Shown here: positions 46,775-57,921 of the stretch, piece by piece
Layout: each line of letters begins with the position of its first letter
How positions within the stretch are numbered: the first letter of the stretch is position 1
Assembly (NCBI GenBank): GCA_032622095.1
Contig: CP136067.1
Coordinates: forward strand, 83,106,705 to 83,170,704
Length of the DNA: 64,000 bases
Reading direction: 5' to 3'
Source: Siphonodentalium dalli
Lineage: Eukaryota; Mollusca; Scaphopoda; Gadilida; Siphonodentaliidae
Made by a program: the position numbers and the translations under genes
Notes under the pieces: model-generated
What the model was told of the DNA's origin: nothing
What the model saw: only the letters and a program-made list of their open reading frames with translations
Database searches by the model: none

Positions 46775-47387
46775 AACGACCGAGCCGATTTCGATGAAAC
46801 TTGGTATGTGGGGGTATTTTCTGTCGGGAAGTGGCATAGGCCTATTAATTTTCAGATCCGAGCTCAACTTTTCACGTGCCGAGGTCAAATCTGTTTGTAC
46901 GCCGTTTTGCGCTAATATATTTCAGTTCGGTGCTCACAAATCGATTCTATATAGCGCGAATAATAAATTGCCAGTCATATAATTTGCACGGTTAGAATCT
47001 GTGGCGCTTCATCTTTCCAATGATGTATCACACGCCTGTGTACGTTTAAAGTTTCTACCTTAATTATCGGGAAGAACGCAGGACCATGCTTCGCTCATCG
47101 AAAAACATATATTACGCCATCAACAGATCGTGACGTGATCGCGTTAACTCATCAAAGGCCGAGGTATCCGCAAATGACATTGGGCTATATATCTCGCAAC
47201 GGGTGGAGCTATCGACTTGAAATCTGGTATGTGAATGTATCTTGCCCCGGATACGAATTTTATCGGGTCGCCAAGCCCGTGCGACGCCAGCTTCGCGCAT
47301 GCGCAGACCAGATCTCGGAAACGGGTGGAGCTATCGACTTGAAATTTGGTTTTTGAATAGCCCGGACGAAGTCGGGTCACCTTCTAG
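46775..47387 (+). mobile_element. Helitron/HINE-like element, family A, 5'-truncated
   Basis: The element begins inside the GATTTCGATGAAACTTGG module and lacks the TC end and microsatellite. It has one core (motif at 47,294), a hairpin CCCGGACGAAGTCGGG (47,361-47,376) and CTAG at 47,384-47,387. The next copy starts immediately. Confidence 0.55.
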
Positions 47388-47411
47388 TCTATTATATATT
47401 TGTGGAAGATC

Positions 47412-47442
<31 letters not shown>

Positions 47443-48234
47443 GTGTGTGTGTGTATCTGTGTGTGTGTGTGTGTTCGCGATGAACTCGAAAACGGCCCAG
47501 CCGATTTCGATGAAACTTGGTATGTGGGGGTATTTTCGGCCGGGGGTGGCATGGGCCTATTAATTTTCAGATCCGATGTCAACTTTTCACGTGCCGAGGT
47601 CAAATCTGTTTTACGCTGTGTTACGGGACTTTCATTTGAGTTCGGTGCTTACAAATCGATTCGAAACAGCGCGAATAATAAAATGCCAGTCATAATAATG
47701 ACACTGTGAGAATCTTTCGTGTTTCCTCTTTCCAACGATATATAATGCGTATGTATCCGTTTTAGTTATCTGCCTCAATTATCAAGAAGAAGTGGTACTA
47801 TCTTCCATCAGGATAAAAACAATGCGTAACTTCTATGACGTTGTTAGAGGTCATAACGTTAGATCACGTTAACGCTTAACCGGCCGATGCATTTGACTGT
47901 TTCGGACATCTTGGCGATATATCGGGCACCGATGGTAATTTATCTTTACGTTGAAACTTGATAATTAATGAGCGTGTGTATATGAGGCGCGTTTATATAC
48001 TTGAGTGGAAATCAAATCGGGTTAAACTGGCGAATTTTACGGACGAAATTTGATGCATAGGGTATCTCGGTATCCGCTGACTGACTGACTGACTGACTGA
48101 CTGACTGATTTCCCGGTATCCGCTGGGCCGATTTCCACCATTTTTGGGGTGTTGGTGTTTGACCCCACCTGACCTTGACCTTCAAAATGGTCAATTCAAG
48201 GTCAAAGCCCGGACGAAGTCGGGTCACCTTCTAG
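47388..48234 (+). mobile_element. Helitron/HINE-like element, family A, complete 847-bp copy
   Basis: The element starts TCTATTATATATTTGTGG and has a GT tract (47,410-47,474). The GATTTCGATGAAACTTGG module and a body similar to 46,790-47,080 follow. A CTGA tetranucleotide tract (48,078-48,108) and TGACCTTGACCTTC units come next. The end is the hairpin GCCCGGACGAAGTCGGGTC (48,207-48,225) and CTAG at 48,231-48,234, followed by TATATA. This is the best full-length example in the window. Confidence 0.65.
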
Positions 48235-49180
48235 TATATATATAAAGCTATATGACCATAAAGGTCGCGTTCCCCAACGTCCACAGCCATTGCCATCGAG
48301 ACTGTAAATTGTTCTTTAAATACATAGAGAAATAAATGCACAACAGTTCCTGACATTGTCTTGAATAATACCGCCCAAATACTGACACTAACCCTGAGAG
48401 AGGATAACAAAAAAACGCATACATTCATGCTATAAAGACACTATCCTTTAGTCAATCCGACTGTTTTCAGGGAGGCTAGCATAGTATTATCCAGACAAAA
48501 AATGTACGTAGTTGAATCAGAAAGGCTTCGAATCTGATGTGGAAATACAATGTTACCACACCCAAAAAAAAAACTGACACGCATGACATGCACCAGGTGT
48601 AAGGTGTTGTATACCGTGGCCCATTTCATTCCCACTATCATGGCGCATGTCCACAAACTAGCACCGCGAGCATTGTTCTTCTCTGCTGGGAAATATTCGA
48701 CGAGACAACTGCGGGCCGTCGCACAGTTTGCTTCGGATCATGGTCAAGACGTGTGGGTAGTCTGTACACTATGGTCTTCTCCTTAGCAGATATACATCTG
48801 TCCAATGGAATGGGACAGCTAACAACCTTCGAAACACTGTCGAAGTTGTCCACATATGACAATGCGTTCGCTGAGTTTGTGAGTTGACGAACCATCTATT
48901 GAGAAGTGACTAGCTAACTGGTTCGCCAGGTGTACATGTCGTTATCCCCATGGGGTATGAGACACACACATAGAGATGACCTTCTGTAAGCTTGTATACT
49001 CATCGGTCATATGCCTTCCTAGTTCAAGATGACGCACAAATATCATATTTAGCAAATATTTAAAATCGTAAGCTAGACACCGGAAAATGAATTGTTTGAA
49101 ACGTTATGACTAGAGGGACCCTACTCCCAAGAAGTGGTGAATACTTTGTCGGTGTGAGCGACATAGATTTATCAGACAAA
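48235..49180. other. Centre of the L inverted repeat, no recognised gene
   Basis: Open frames on both strands at 48,550-48,895 overlap each other and match nothing I know. No repeats were recognised. Together with the family A elements it separates the two inverted L segments. Confidence 0.5.
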
Positions 49181-49184
49181 GAAA

Positions 49185-49743
49185 TGGAAGCTGGTCCAGA
49201 TAATTATGGACGTGACGTAGCAGATCAGAATCTGTTATCAGGTAATTGTTCTGATATAACTATTCGGAGCACCTACGCTTACGGCCATTATCGGCGCTAA
49301 GTGGAGAATGGATTTCGAAATTACACATCGCGATATTAATGGTGATTTTTCATCTTTCCAGAAGGATACGAGCTATGTTATGCGTTTTGATACCTTTAAG
49401 TTGAACTAATAGATGGTTTATATACAGTTTCGTCCATACATACCGATATTATGACAAAACGTTGACATTAATATGTGAAAATATCGATTTCTTTTCAATT
49501 TCTAGCCGCCAATTTAGCAGCGATCTTGGCTGTGAGTATCAATTGCCAAACACTAATGAATACTTCATGTCATTATTCCATATCAACATGTAATGGTGGA
49601 TAGAAATCGCGAAACAATAACGCCCATCGTAAGAAAGTAAAGGAATGTAGACTTGTTTTCAAATTTCGGTCACCATATTGGCCGCCATCTTCGATTTGGA
49701 AAACAATTTCTTGCATGAGATGTAAGGTAATTACTTCACCTCT
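49185..49743 (-). repeat. Repeat L, inverted partial copy
   Basis: This is the complement of about 46,200-46,740. Examples are GTGGAGAATGGATTT near 49,301 against AAATCCATTCTCCAC near 46,623, and TTGGCCGCCATCTTCGATTT near 49,680 against AAATCGAAGATGGC near 46,273. It ends abruptly at TTCACCTC (49,743), where repeat X begins. Confidence 0.7.
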
Positions 49744-49749
49744 GTAATT

Positions 49750-50465
49750 CCCGTTATAATGGAAGGCGAGGAACAGTTGTGTGCATCGGGGAAAGGTTTA
49801 CGCTATGTGGTGTTCTTTTACAGTGTATATTATTTGGATTCAGGGCCCAATATGTCTGATTTAATTCAAATAATTTTCAAGGTGGGCTGGACGAAAGGAA
49901 ATTGATAAATCAGCACGATAACAGAGAAACGCTTTCGAAGCCGCTAAAATCGCTGAACTTGGGAAGGCAAACTATAGGTGTGAACACTCTGTAAACATAC
50001 ATTCCCAAAATGTTCGTGGATGCTAAAATTTCAACGCATGCTAGAAATATCACTAACAACAGTGTAAAATTTACTTGTAATGATCTTTAGCAAGCCGGAT
50101 TCAACGATTAAACTGTTAGGTCTCGGAGCGGACATTGTAGTAACGCGATTGAGACATATAAGCAACCACATTGAGTTAGCCAGCCTTCGAAGCCTAATAC
50201 TAAAACCTCTAAAACAAATCGTGCAGCTATGTAGCTACATGTAGCTGTCTCCACATTCAAGAACCGGAATGTGTTGACACTGTCGTCTTTTCAAAGGGAA
50301 ATAGGAGAGTCAAAATTTCGTTGTAGTAAACAGTTTCTCATACCATCCGTTAACTGCATGTGTGTGTCAATTGATGGACTTATGACATATTCGCTAATTG
50401 TCGATGTTTCTTTAAATGCACGGATGGCCTTGGTACTAGTAGTCCAGGAGATATTGGTCGACCTC
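49750..50465 (+). repeat. Repeat X fragment, plus orientation
   Basis: This is the complement of about 51,955-52,660 in the X array, starting CCCGTTATAATGGAAGGCGAGG. It includes the frame LTLSSFQREIGESKFRCSKQ near 50,271-50,330, also seen in each array unit. It ends near 50,460 at the start of the second L copy. Together with the minus-oriented array it forms an inverted pair around that L copy. Confidence 0.75.
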
Positions 50466-50469
50466 TGCA

Positions 50470-51175
50470 CCCCCCAGGACTCAACTTCACCCCACTAATT
50501 TTCTTCCTTAAGGTCTCCTCTAATTTTTTCACTTGTTAACAAGAAAAAAAAGTGGCCGCAGAGACTCCGGACAAGATGGCGTCCATCATGGCGGCCATTT
50601 AAAAAAAATGCACCAGGTCTCTTTGATTGTCGTTATAGTAAAGATGATATCACATGCGGTCTTGTTTTTCGCTCGATTCGTTATGGTAATATACAACCCT
50701 TACAAATTAGTCAAAAATCCGACACCAGAATCCAATATGGCGGCCAAGATGGCCGCGAAATGTGAAAATATGCTATTTTTCTGACATGTTACCACCTTTC
50801 GTTTGTCTCTGTGGGAAATTGTTGGCATCTTTGCGTCATGTTATACATTTATCATATAGAGGAGTCATTGGCGACCACATGGGGATCATATTATACATTC
50901 ATTGCGGGATATTTTTGTCCGATATCACGTTTTCCCAAATGCCGGTATAATAGGTCAAAGCCGAATCTACGTTAATAACGCGATGTAATGTTTCGAATCA
51001 ATGAATGTTATTGCTATTATAACAACACCCATGCATATAAATGTGCAGGATATACTCGAGCTAGGATACCTCTTATACCTGAGTTGAGGAATATTTACCC
51101 AAATCCAAGATGGCGGCCAAAATGGCCACCAGAAATAAAAAATCGCCGAAAATCGCCGATTTTAACATCAGTGAG
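50470..51175 (+). repeat. Repeat L, copy 2, direct orientation
   Basis: This closely matches 45,295-46,000, starting CCCCCCAGGACTCAACTTCA. Paired ATGGCGGCC motifs lie near 50,572, 50,737 and 51,108. It is cut at GTGAGCA (51,177), where the X array begins; copy 1 continues with TTATTGTCATG at the equivalent point. Confidence 0.8.
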
Positions 51176-54100
51176 CAGAGCCAATCATCCAGAACTCCAA
51201 AAATCAACACACTGGAGGTCAACTGGCACATGCCATATTTGATCGCTTGCGGTTTGAACTCTCCTGTTCCTTGTTGTAGCCCAGTCACGCCTAACAACAT
51301 TGTCCCAGCCGTTATTTCTCCTTGTGTGTTTCGGTATTCGTTCAACGATCGGGGCCTTTAGCTAGCTGTCAGTAACTGGAGTCGCATGCCGCGAACGCTT
51401 TGAACTTGCAGGCTGCGTTTGTTCGGCTAAGGTACTGGACACCTCGAAATAACTTTCCGACTGCTGCTTTGTGGTACTGGGAATGCGTTAGAAAATACTA
51501 GATCCCAGTTATCGTCCAAACATGGCCAATTATCAAAATCCCTATTATGACTTGTGAACGCTTGTCTGTGAAATGAATGGACTGTTCAAGAGAATTTTGA
51601 TATAATAGAGCTGCCATTGGTGTTATTTAGACATCATACTACCTATAGCATGAACACACTATTCACAAGTATTTAATCACGACGAGTCGTGGTCAATATC
51701 GTGAATGAATTGATTAATTCGGCTATGTCTTATCTTGTGCTCTAATCAGGTTATAGACTTGTCATTATGGTTTACTCGAAATATGCACTCGCCTGTTGGC
51801 ACGTGACATTTCTCATATATACCAATAATAAGTATGTAACCTACAGAATAAAACTTGCTCATATTGCATGTCGGAATAAACTCACCGGTACACGTCAGTT
51901 CGCGATTGATCTTTAATCATATTGTCTGATTTTCCCGATTATCTATTAAACAGCATACAATGCAAACAAGTACCAAGGCCATCCGTGCATTTAAAGAAAC
52001 ATCGACAATTAGCGAATATGTCATAAGTCCATCAATTGACACACACATGCAGTTAACGGATGGTATGAGAAACTGTTTACTACAACGAAATTTTGACTCT
52101 CCTATTTCCCTTTGAAAAGACGACAGTGTCAACACATTCCGGTTCTTGAATGTGGAGACAGCTACATGTAGCTACATAGCTGCACAATTTGTTTTAGAGG
52201 TTTTAGTATTAGGCTTCGAAGGCTGGCTAACTCAATGTGGTTGCTTATATGTCTCAATCGCGTTACTACAATGTCCGCTCCGAGACCTAACAGTTTAATC
52301 GTTGAATCCGGCTTGCTAAAGATCATTACAAGTAAATTTTACACTGTTGTTAGTGATATTTCTAGCATGCGTTGAAATTTTAGCATCCACGAACATTTTG
52401 GGAATGTATGTTTTCAGAGTGTTCACACCTATAGTTTGCCTTCCCAAGTTCAGCGATTTTAGCGGCTTCGAAAGCGTTTCTCTGTTATCGTGCTGATTTA
52501 TCAATTTCCTTTCGTCCAGCCCACCTTGAAAATTATTTGAATTAAATCAGACATATTGGGCCCTGAATCCAAATAATATACACTGTAAAAGAACACCACA
52601 TAGCGTAAACCTTTCCCCGATGCACACAACTGTTCCTCGCCTTCCATTATAACGGGACCAGCTATAGTCGTTTATGGAAGCAAACACCCCATTTTCCCTT
52701 CTCACCTCCATAACGAAACGGCAGAGCCAATCATCCAGAACTCCAAAAATCAACACACTGGAGGTCAACTGGCACATGCCATATTTGATCGCTTGCGGTT
52801 TGAACTCTCCTGTTCCTTGTTGTAGCCCAGTCACGCCTAACAAAATTGTCCCAGCCGTTATTTCTCCTTGTGTGTTTCGGTATTCGTTCAACGATCGGGG
52901 CCTTTAGCTAGCTGTCAGTAACTGGAGTCGCATGCCGCGAACGCCTTGAACTTGCAGGCTGCGTTTGTTCGGCTAAGGTACTGGACACCTCGAAATAACT
53001 TTCCGACTGCTGCTTTGTGGTACTGGGAATGCGTTAGAGCATACTAGATCCCAATTATCGTCCAAACATGGCCAATTATCAAAATCCTTATTATGACTTG
53101 TGAACGCTTGTCTGTGAAATGAATGGACTGTTCAAGAGAATTTTGATATAATAGAGCTGCCATTGGTGTTATTTAGACATCATACTACCTATAGCATGAA
53201 CACACTATTCACAAGTATTTAATCACGACGAGTCGTGGTCAATATCGTGAATGAATTGATTAATTCGGCTATGTCTTATCTTGTGCTCTAATCAGGTTAT
53301 AGACTTGTCATTATGGTTTACTCGAAATATGCACTCGCCTGTTGGCACGTGACATTTCTCATATATACCAATAATAAGTATGTAACCTACAGAATAAAAC
53401 TTGCTCATATTGCATGTCGGAATAAACTCACCGGTACACGTCAGTTCGCGATTGATCTTTAATCATATTGTCTGATTATCCCGATTATCTATTAAACAGC
53501 ATACAATGCAAACAAGTACCAAGGCCATCCGTGCATTTAAAGAAACATCGACAATTAGCGAATATGTCATAAGTCCATCAATTGACACACACATGCAGTT
53601 AACGGATGGTATGAGAAACTGTTTACTACAACGAAATTTTGACTCTCCTATTTCCCTTTGAAAAGACGACAGTGTCAACACATTCCGGTTCTTGAATGTG
53701 GAGACAGCTACATGTAGCTACATAGCTGCACGATTTGTTTTAGAGGTTTTAGTATTAGGCTTCGAAGGCTGGCTAACTCAATGTGGTTGCTTATATGTCT
53801 CAATCGCGTTACTACAATGTCCGCTCCGAGACCTAACAGTTTAATCGTTGAATCCGGCTTGCTAAAGATCATTACAAGTAAATTTTACACTGTTGTTAGT
53901 GATATTTCTAGCATGCGTTGAAATTTTAGCATCCACGAACATTTTGGGAATGTATGTTTTCAGAGTGTTCACACCTATAGTTTGCCTTCCCAAGTTCAGC
54001 GATTTTAGCGGCTTCGAAAGCGTTTCTCTGTTATCGTGCTGATTTATCAATTTCCTTTCGTCCAGCCCACCTTGAAAATTATTTGAATTAAATCAGACAT

Positions 54101-55059
54101 ATTGGGCCCTGAATCCAAATAATATACACTGTAAAAGAACACCACATAGCGTAAACCTTTCCCCGATGCACACAACTGTTCCTCGCCTTCCATTATAACG
54201 GGACCAGCCTGTCGTTTATGGAAGCAAACACCCCATTTTCCCTTCTCACCTCCATAACGAAACGGCAGAGCCAATCATCCAGAACTCCAAAAATCAACAC
54301 ACTGGAGGTCAACTGGCACATGCCATATTTGATCGCTTGCGGTTTGAACTCTCCTGTTCCTTGTTGTAGCCCAGTCACGCCTAACAAAATTGTCCCAGCC
54401 GTTATTTCTCCTTGTGTGTTTCGGTATTCGTTCAACGATCGGGGCCTTTAGCTAGCTGTCAGTAACTGGAGTAGCATGCCGCGAACGCCTTGAACTTGCA
54501 GGCTGCGTTTGTTCGGCTAAGGTACTGGACACCTCGAAATAACTTTCCGACTGCTGCTTTGTGGTACTGGGAATGCGTTAGAGCATACTAGATCCCAGTT
54601 ATCGTCCAAACATGACCAATTATCAAAATCCTTATTATGACTTGTGAACGCTTGTCTGTGAAATGAATGGACTGTTCAAGAGAATTTTGATATAATAGAG
54701 CTGCCATTGGTGTTATTTAGACATCATACTACCTATAGCATGAACACACTATTCACAAGTATTTAATCACGACGAGTCGTGGTCAATATCGTGAATGAAT
54801 TGATTAATTCGGCTATGTCTTATCTTGTGCTCTAATCAGGTTATAGACTTGTCATTATGGTTTACTCGAAATATGCACTCGCCTGTTGGCACGTGACATT
54901 TCTCATATATACCAATAACAAGTATGTAACCTACAGAATAAAACTTGCTCATATTGCATGTCGGAATAAACTCACCGGTACACGTCAGTTCGCGATTGAT
55001 CTTTAATCATATTGTCTGATTTTCCCGATTATCTATTAAACAGCATACAATGCAAACAA
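51176..55059 (-). repeat. Repeat X tandem array, 2.5 units of about 1,546 bp
   Basis: Unit starts (plus coordinates) are at CAGAGCCAATCATCC: 51,176, 52,722 and 54,266. The third unit stops at about 55,059 after ATGCAAACAA. Units are near identical, with a few changes such as the four-base difference AGCTATAGTC versus AGCCTGTC near 52,665/54,207. Each unit contains an exon-like open frame and a second short frame on the minus strand. The orientation is given by those frames. Confidence 0.9.
54250..54451 (-). other. Exon-like open frame in repeat X (also at 52,706-52,907 and 51,176-51,361)
   Basis: On the minus strand a frame opens after a stop and contains NEYRNTQGEITAGT, LLGVTGLQQGTGEF and CQLTSSVLIFGVLDDWLC. 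It then meets GGAG-GTGAGA, a good splice-donor context. An AG follows GCTAGCTAA just upstream of the frame. There is no ATG in the open stretch, so if real it is an internal exon rather than a complete gene. The frame is conserved in all three copies; the 51,176 copy is cut by the junction with L. The middle looks like amphipathic or membrane-type sequence. I do not recognise the family. Confidence 0.3.
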
Positions 55060-56886
55060 TCCGCCAAAATTTACTCAACAATACATAGGTGATCGTGTAC
55101 GGTAAGATCTAAAACGTCCAAGAAAACACACGAATAGAATAGAATAATCATATCAACTCCTATGTATATGGCCATTCACTTATCTATTCCATGAGAAAGT
55201 ATTATGAATACTCGTCAAAATTGGAGAAGAATGAGAATGAAACTCATAGGATTGATGGTAAGTTACTTTTGATTTGTTTAAATACATTGTGTTCATTAAA
55301 CTTACGCACAGCCTTTTTTTCTTTATTTAAAATTTTTATATTTTTATTGAAATCAAGAACATGTCAATGAATGACATGGTATACAACAACAATACATGGT
55401 GAATTGTTCTAGTTTTCTATATGAGAGAGGGATGGACATATATAGCGTTTTAGACTGAATAGAGATAAGAAGAGGGGAAGAGAAAGTTACAGAAGATGAA
55501 ATGGAATGAAGCATGTGGGTAATTGCATACCATGTGCGTTGGTCGCTATTAAAGGCATGGGCGGCGTTCGTTGCAGAACTGTTCATATTTGTTCAAATCG
55601 CCATCAACAGAAGAAATATTCAAATATATATAGTTTTGTTCATATGCCAAACATAATCAGCGCGTAAATGGTATATTGTCGTCAAGACGTACGATGGTGT
55701 ACGTAAACAAGAGCCTGCTCGTGTTGCAGACATTTTGCTTCTGTTTACATAACACACAGCTCAATTCTATTGGTTGATCACACACAAATGATATAAATGC
55801 TCTTTATTATTTCCATATCAGGAAAACAGTAACAAATAACGCTCTTTATGTTTACCATATCCGGATCTAAACAAAAGCCAGGTGCTGTAATGTTTTTGCT
55901 TTTGTTTACATAACAAAGGAAAACATTTGACAATAACATACTGTTTATGCCATATTTCTGATTGGTATAAGAACAAGGTCTGTCTATATTTTACTATTCT
56001 TTCTGTTTATGGCGATTTTTGACGGAGGAGAATATTTTAACAGCATACCCACTGCCAACGCCGCCCGTATCTTTAAAGAATCATTTTTTTTAAATAGTGT
56101 CTTTTGTAGATTACGAATGATGGTGGCTTGTGTGTAATGTTCGCCCACTGCATCTGCAACAATATCTCATAATTGATCAAACAAAAACTATAATGTTGGT
56201 AACACAATTGTTCCGCTGATCTTGACATGAAATATAAATTATATTATGTATTACTTCTTCCCATATACTGTAATCAGAACACGACGTCGTATATATATAG
56301 CAGCTTTTGGTAATAAACACAACCATCATTCCAGTCAGTAACTGTCTTATATTTCATTTCGAATAAGTCATGTATTTGATAAAAACACCCCAAAAAAAAA
56401 GAAGATGACAAGTGTTCGTTAAACAGGAGTGAGGTCTAATTGTGTTTATATCGGTGTCGTGGTACAGCTCATCATTATGGAGATTTACCGCTCTACGCAT
56501 TCCCGTGTCTAAAGAATCGATTTAGTAATCGCGTTTTACGAACGGGGAGTTATTGCATATTTACTCCGTTTACCGGTGGCAAACATACAGAAAGGTTGCA
56601 GAAATTGTTAGCCGCGGTTGTGCGATTGGTTATCTAATATTTCGACAACAGCTGCAGCCCAATCACTTGGGATATTGATAGCTAGGGATTCCTGTATTGT
56701 TTTACGTGGAAAGGGACTATATGCATGCTATCTTCATTTGGTGTACATGTATATTATTACACGTGTTGGAGACACAGGTGGAACTTGTGTTCAGCTGGAG
56801 TATATGCATGAGATAAACGTTTAATATACCTGCATAGTATTGCACGCGGTTGAGACACCGGTGTCACTTCTGGCCAGCTATCTTCA
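55060..56886. other. Upstream region of the receptor gene
   Basis: No gene was recognised. There is a T-rich tract at 55,310-55,340. Repeated phrases occur near 55,800 and 55,850 (GCTCTTTAT-TTTCCATATC and GCTCTTTATGTTTACCATATC) and a TATATATATA at 56,290-56,299. The distance to the receptor start leaves room for a promoter or 5' exon, but nothing decisive is visible. Confidence 0.5.
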
Positions 56887-57921
56887 ATGGAAAAAGTGGT
56901 TGCTACAAATGAAACTAATATAGAAAACATGGCAAATTCTTCGTTTACACTTTTCGGTCCAAGTGTTCAGATATTTTTTGGTCACGTGATTGCCGTCTCC
57001 TTTACTGTTCCAGCGTTATTTATGAACGGTTTGGCAATATTCGTCATTACGAAATCGAAATTTGTTCCATTGATCTCAAGATTTATATGTGCTGGACTTT
57101 CGTTGTCCTATCTTCTGTCTGGACTGATTTACATATACATGTTTATAACAATTCGGATCACTCGATCTTCACGTCCTAAATCCACACTTTGCGTCCAACT
57201 CAACGACGCTGTATACCGAGATGTCATAGAGGCATGCTTGTTCTGTGTATCTTGTCTCTATACTATGGCACTATCAGCAGACCGTGTGCTTACTCTCAGA
57301 ATAGGTCTGAGATATAAGGTCATGGTGGATAAGTTTAGGGTTTCAATTCTAATGGTATTTATCTGGGTGTTCTCTCTGCTGATAGCAACAACGCCTATCA
57401 TGATATTGTCGGCATCCAGTCAAGTCGGAAAGAAATGTATCAATGGAAGAGCTCCGGATCCTTTAAACAGAATATTTCAATGGAAGTTCGTTATGTGGTT
57501 CGCAGCCGTGATGTGCGTTCTGAATATATTTGCCAACATGTACATATATCGTGTTGCGTCACGCCACAGGAGGCAGATAGCAGCATTAACAGTCGGAAAA
57601 GCTGCCCCGCGATTCGCGCAGTCCGACTGTGTTGTTCTTATTGCTTCTTTCGTGTGGATCCTTTGCGTCCTGCCACCAACAATGTTTTTCTTGTACGATA
57701 ACGATACCATTGGCGACCGGGTGAGGGTTAACAGGTCAAGTAGACCGTTTATTAGCACATCCATTCAAATTGCAGGGACGATAAATCCTATCGTATATGT
57801 TGTCAGGCTGAAAATGGCGCGGCTGGAGGTAAGGAAGTTGTTTGGGTTCTGTTCTTTGGACTGCAGAGAAAAGGCCAAGAAACTTGAGCTAGAATTAATG
57901 GATATCCACATGGGCCATTGA
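56887..57921 (+). CDS. Class A (rhodopsin-like) G-protein-coupled receptor, intronless
   Basis: The product is 344 residues and should sit in the plasma membrane. Seven hydrophobic segments lie at about residues 31-56, 64-88, 105-130, 150-174, 197-222, 247-270 and 287-308. Class A landmarks: N47 (1.50), C102 at the top of helix 3 with C184 in loop 2 for the disulfide, ADR at 131-133 in place of DRY, W160 (4.50), CVLPP at 260-264 in place of CWxP, and NPIVY at 300-304. N-glycosylation sequons are at N8 and N17, and Cys 322/326 could be acylated. Unusual points: helix 2 has LSLSYLL with no Asp at 2.50, and helix 5 lacks the usual Pro. The ligand cannot be inferred; the NPIVY and Cys pattern are generic. 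The start is the first ATG of the frame; a second ATG at residue 16 is possible. Single-exon receptors of this size are common in invertebrate expansions. Confidence 0.9.
   Translation: MEKVVATNETNIENMANSSFTLFGPSVQIFFGHVIAVSFTVPALFMNGLAIFVITKSKFVPLISRFICAGLSLSYLLSGLIYIYMFITIRITRSSRPKSTLCVQLNDAVYRDVIEACLFCVSCLYTMALSADRVLTLRIGLRYKVMVDKFRVSILMVFIWVFSLLIATTPIMILSASSQVGKKCINGRAPDPLNRIFQWKFVMWFAAVMCVLNIFANMYIYRVASRHRRQIAALTVGKAAPRFAQSDCVVLIASFVWILCVLPPTMFFLYDNDTIGDRVRVNRSSRPFISTSIQIAGTINPIVYVVRLKMARLEVRKLFGFCSLDCREKAKKLELELMDIHMGH

Noticed and set aside
48550-49300. Opposed open frames near 48.6 kb and 49.1 kb as genes
   Set aside because: They overlap on both strands, have no known motif, and the second lies in the inverted L segment.
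45380-51361. Small proteins beginning MASIMAPF or MAAKMA
   Set aside because: They are translations of ATGGCGGCC motif units in repeat L; the ATG belongs to the YY1-like motif.
57435-57764. Additional open frames inside the receptor gene
   Set aside because: They are shadow frames of the receptor coding sequence.
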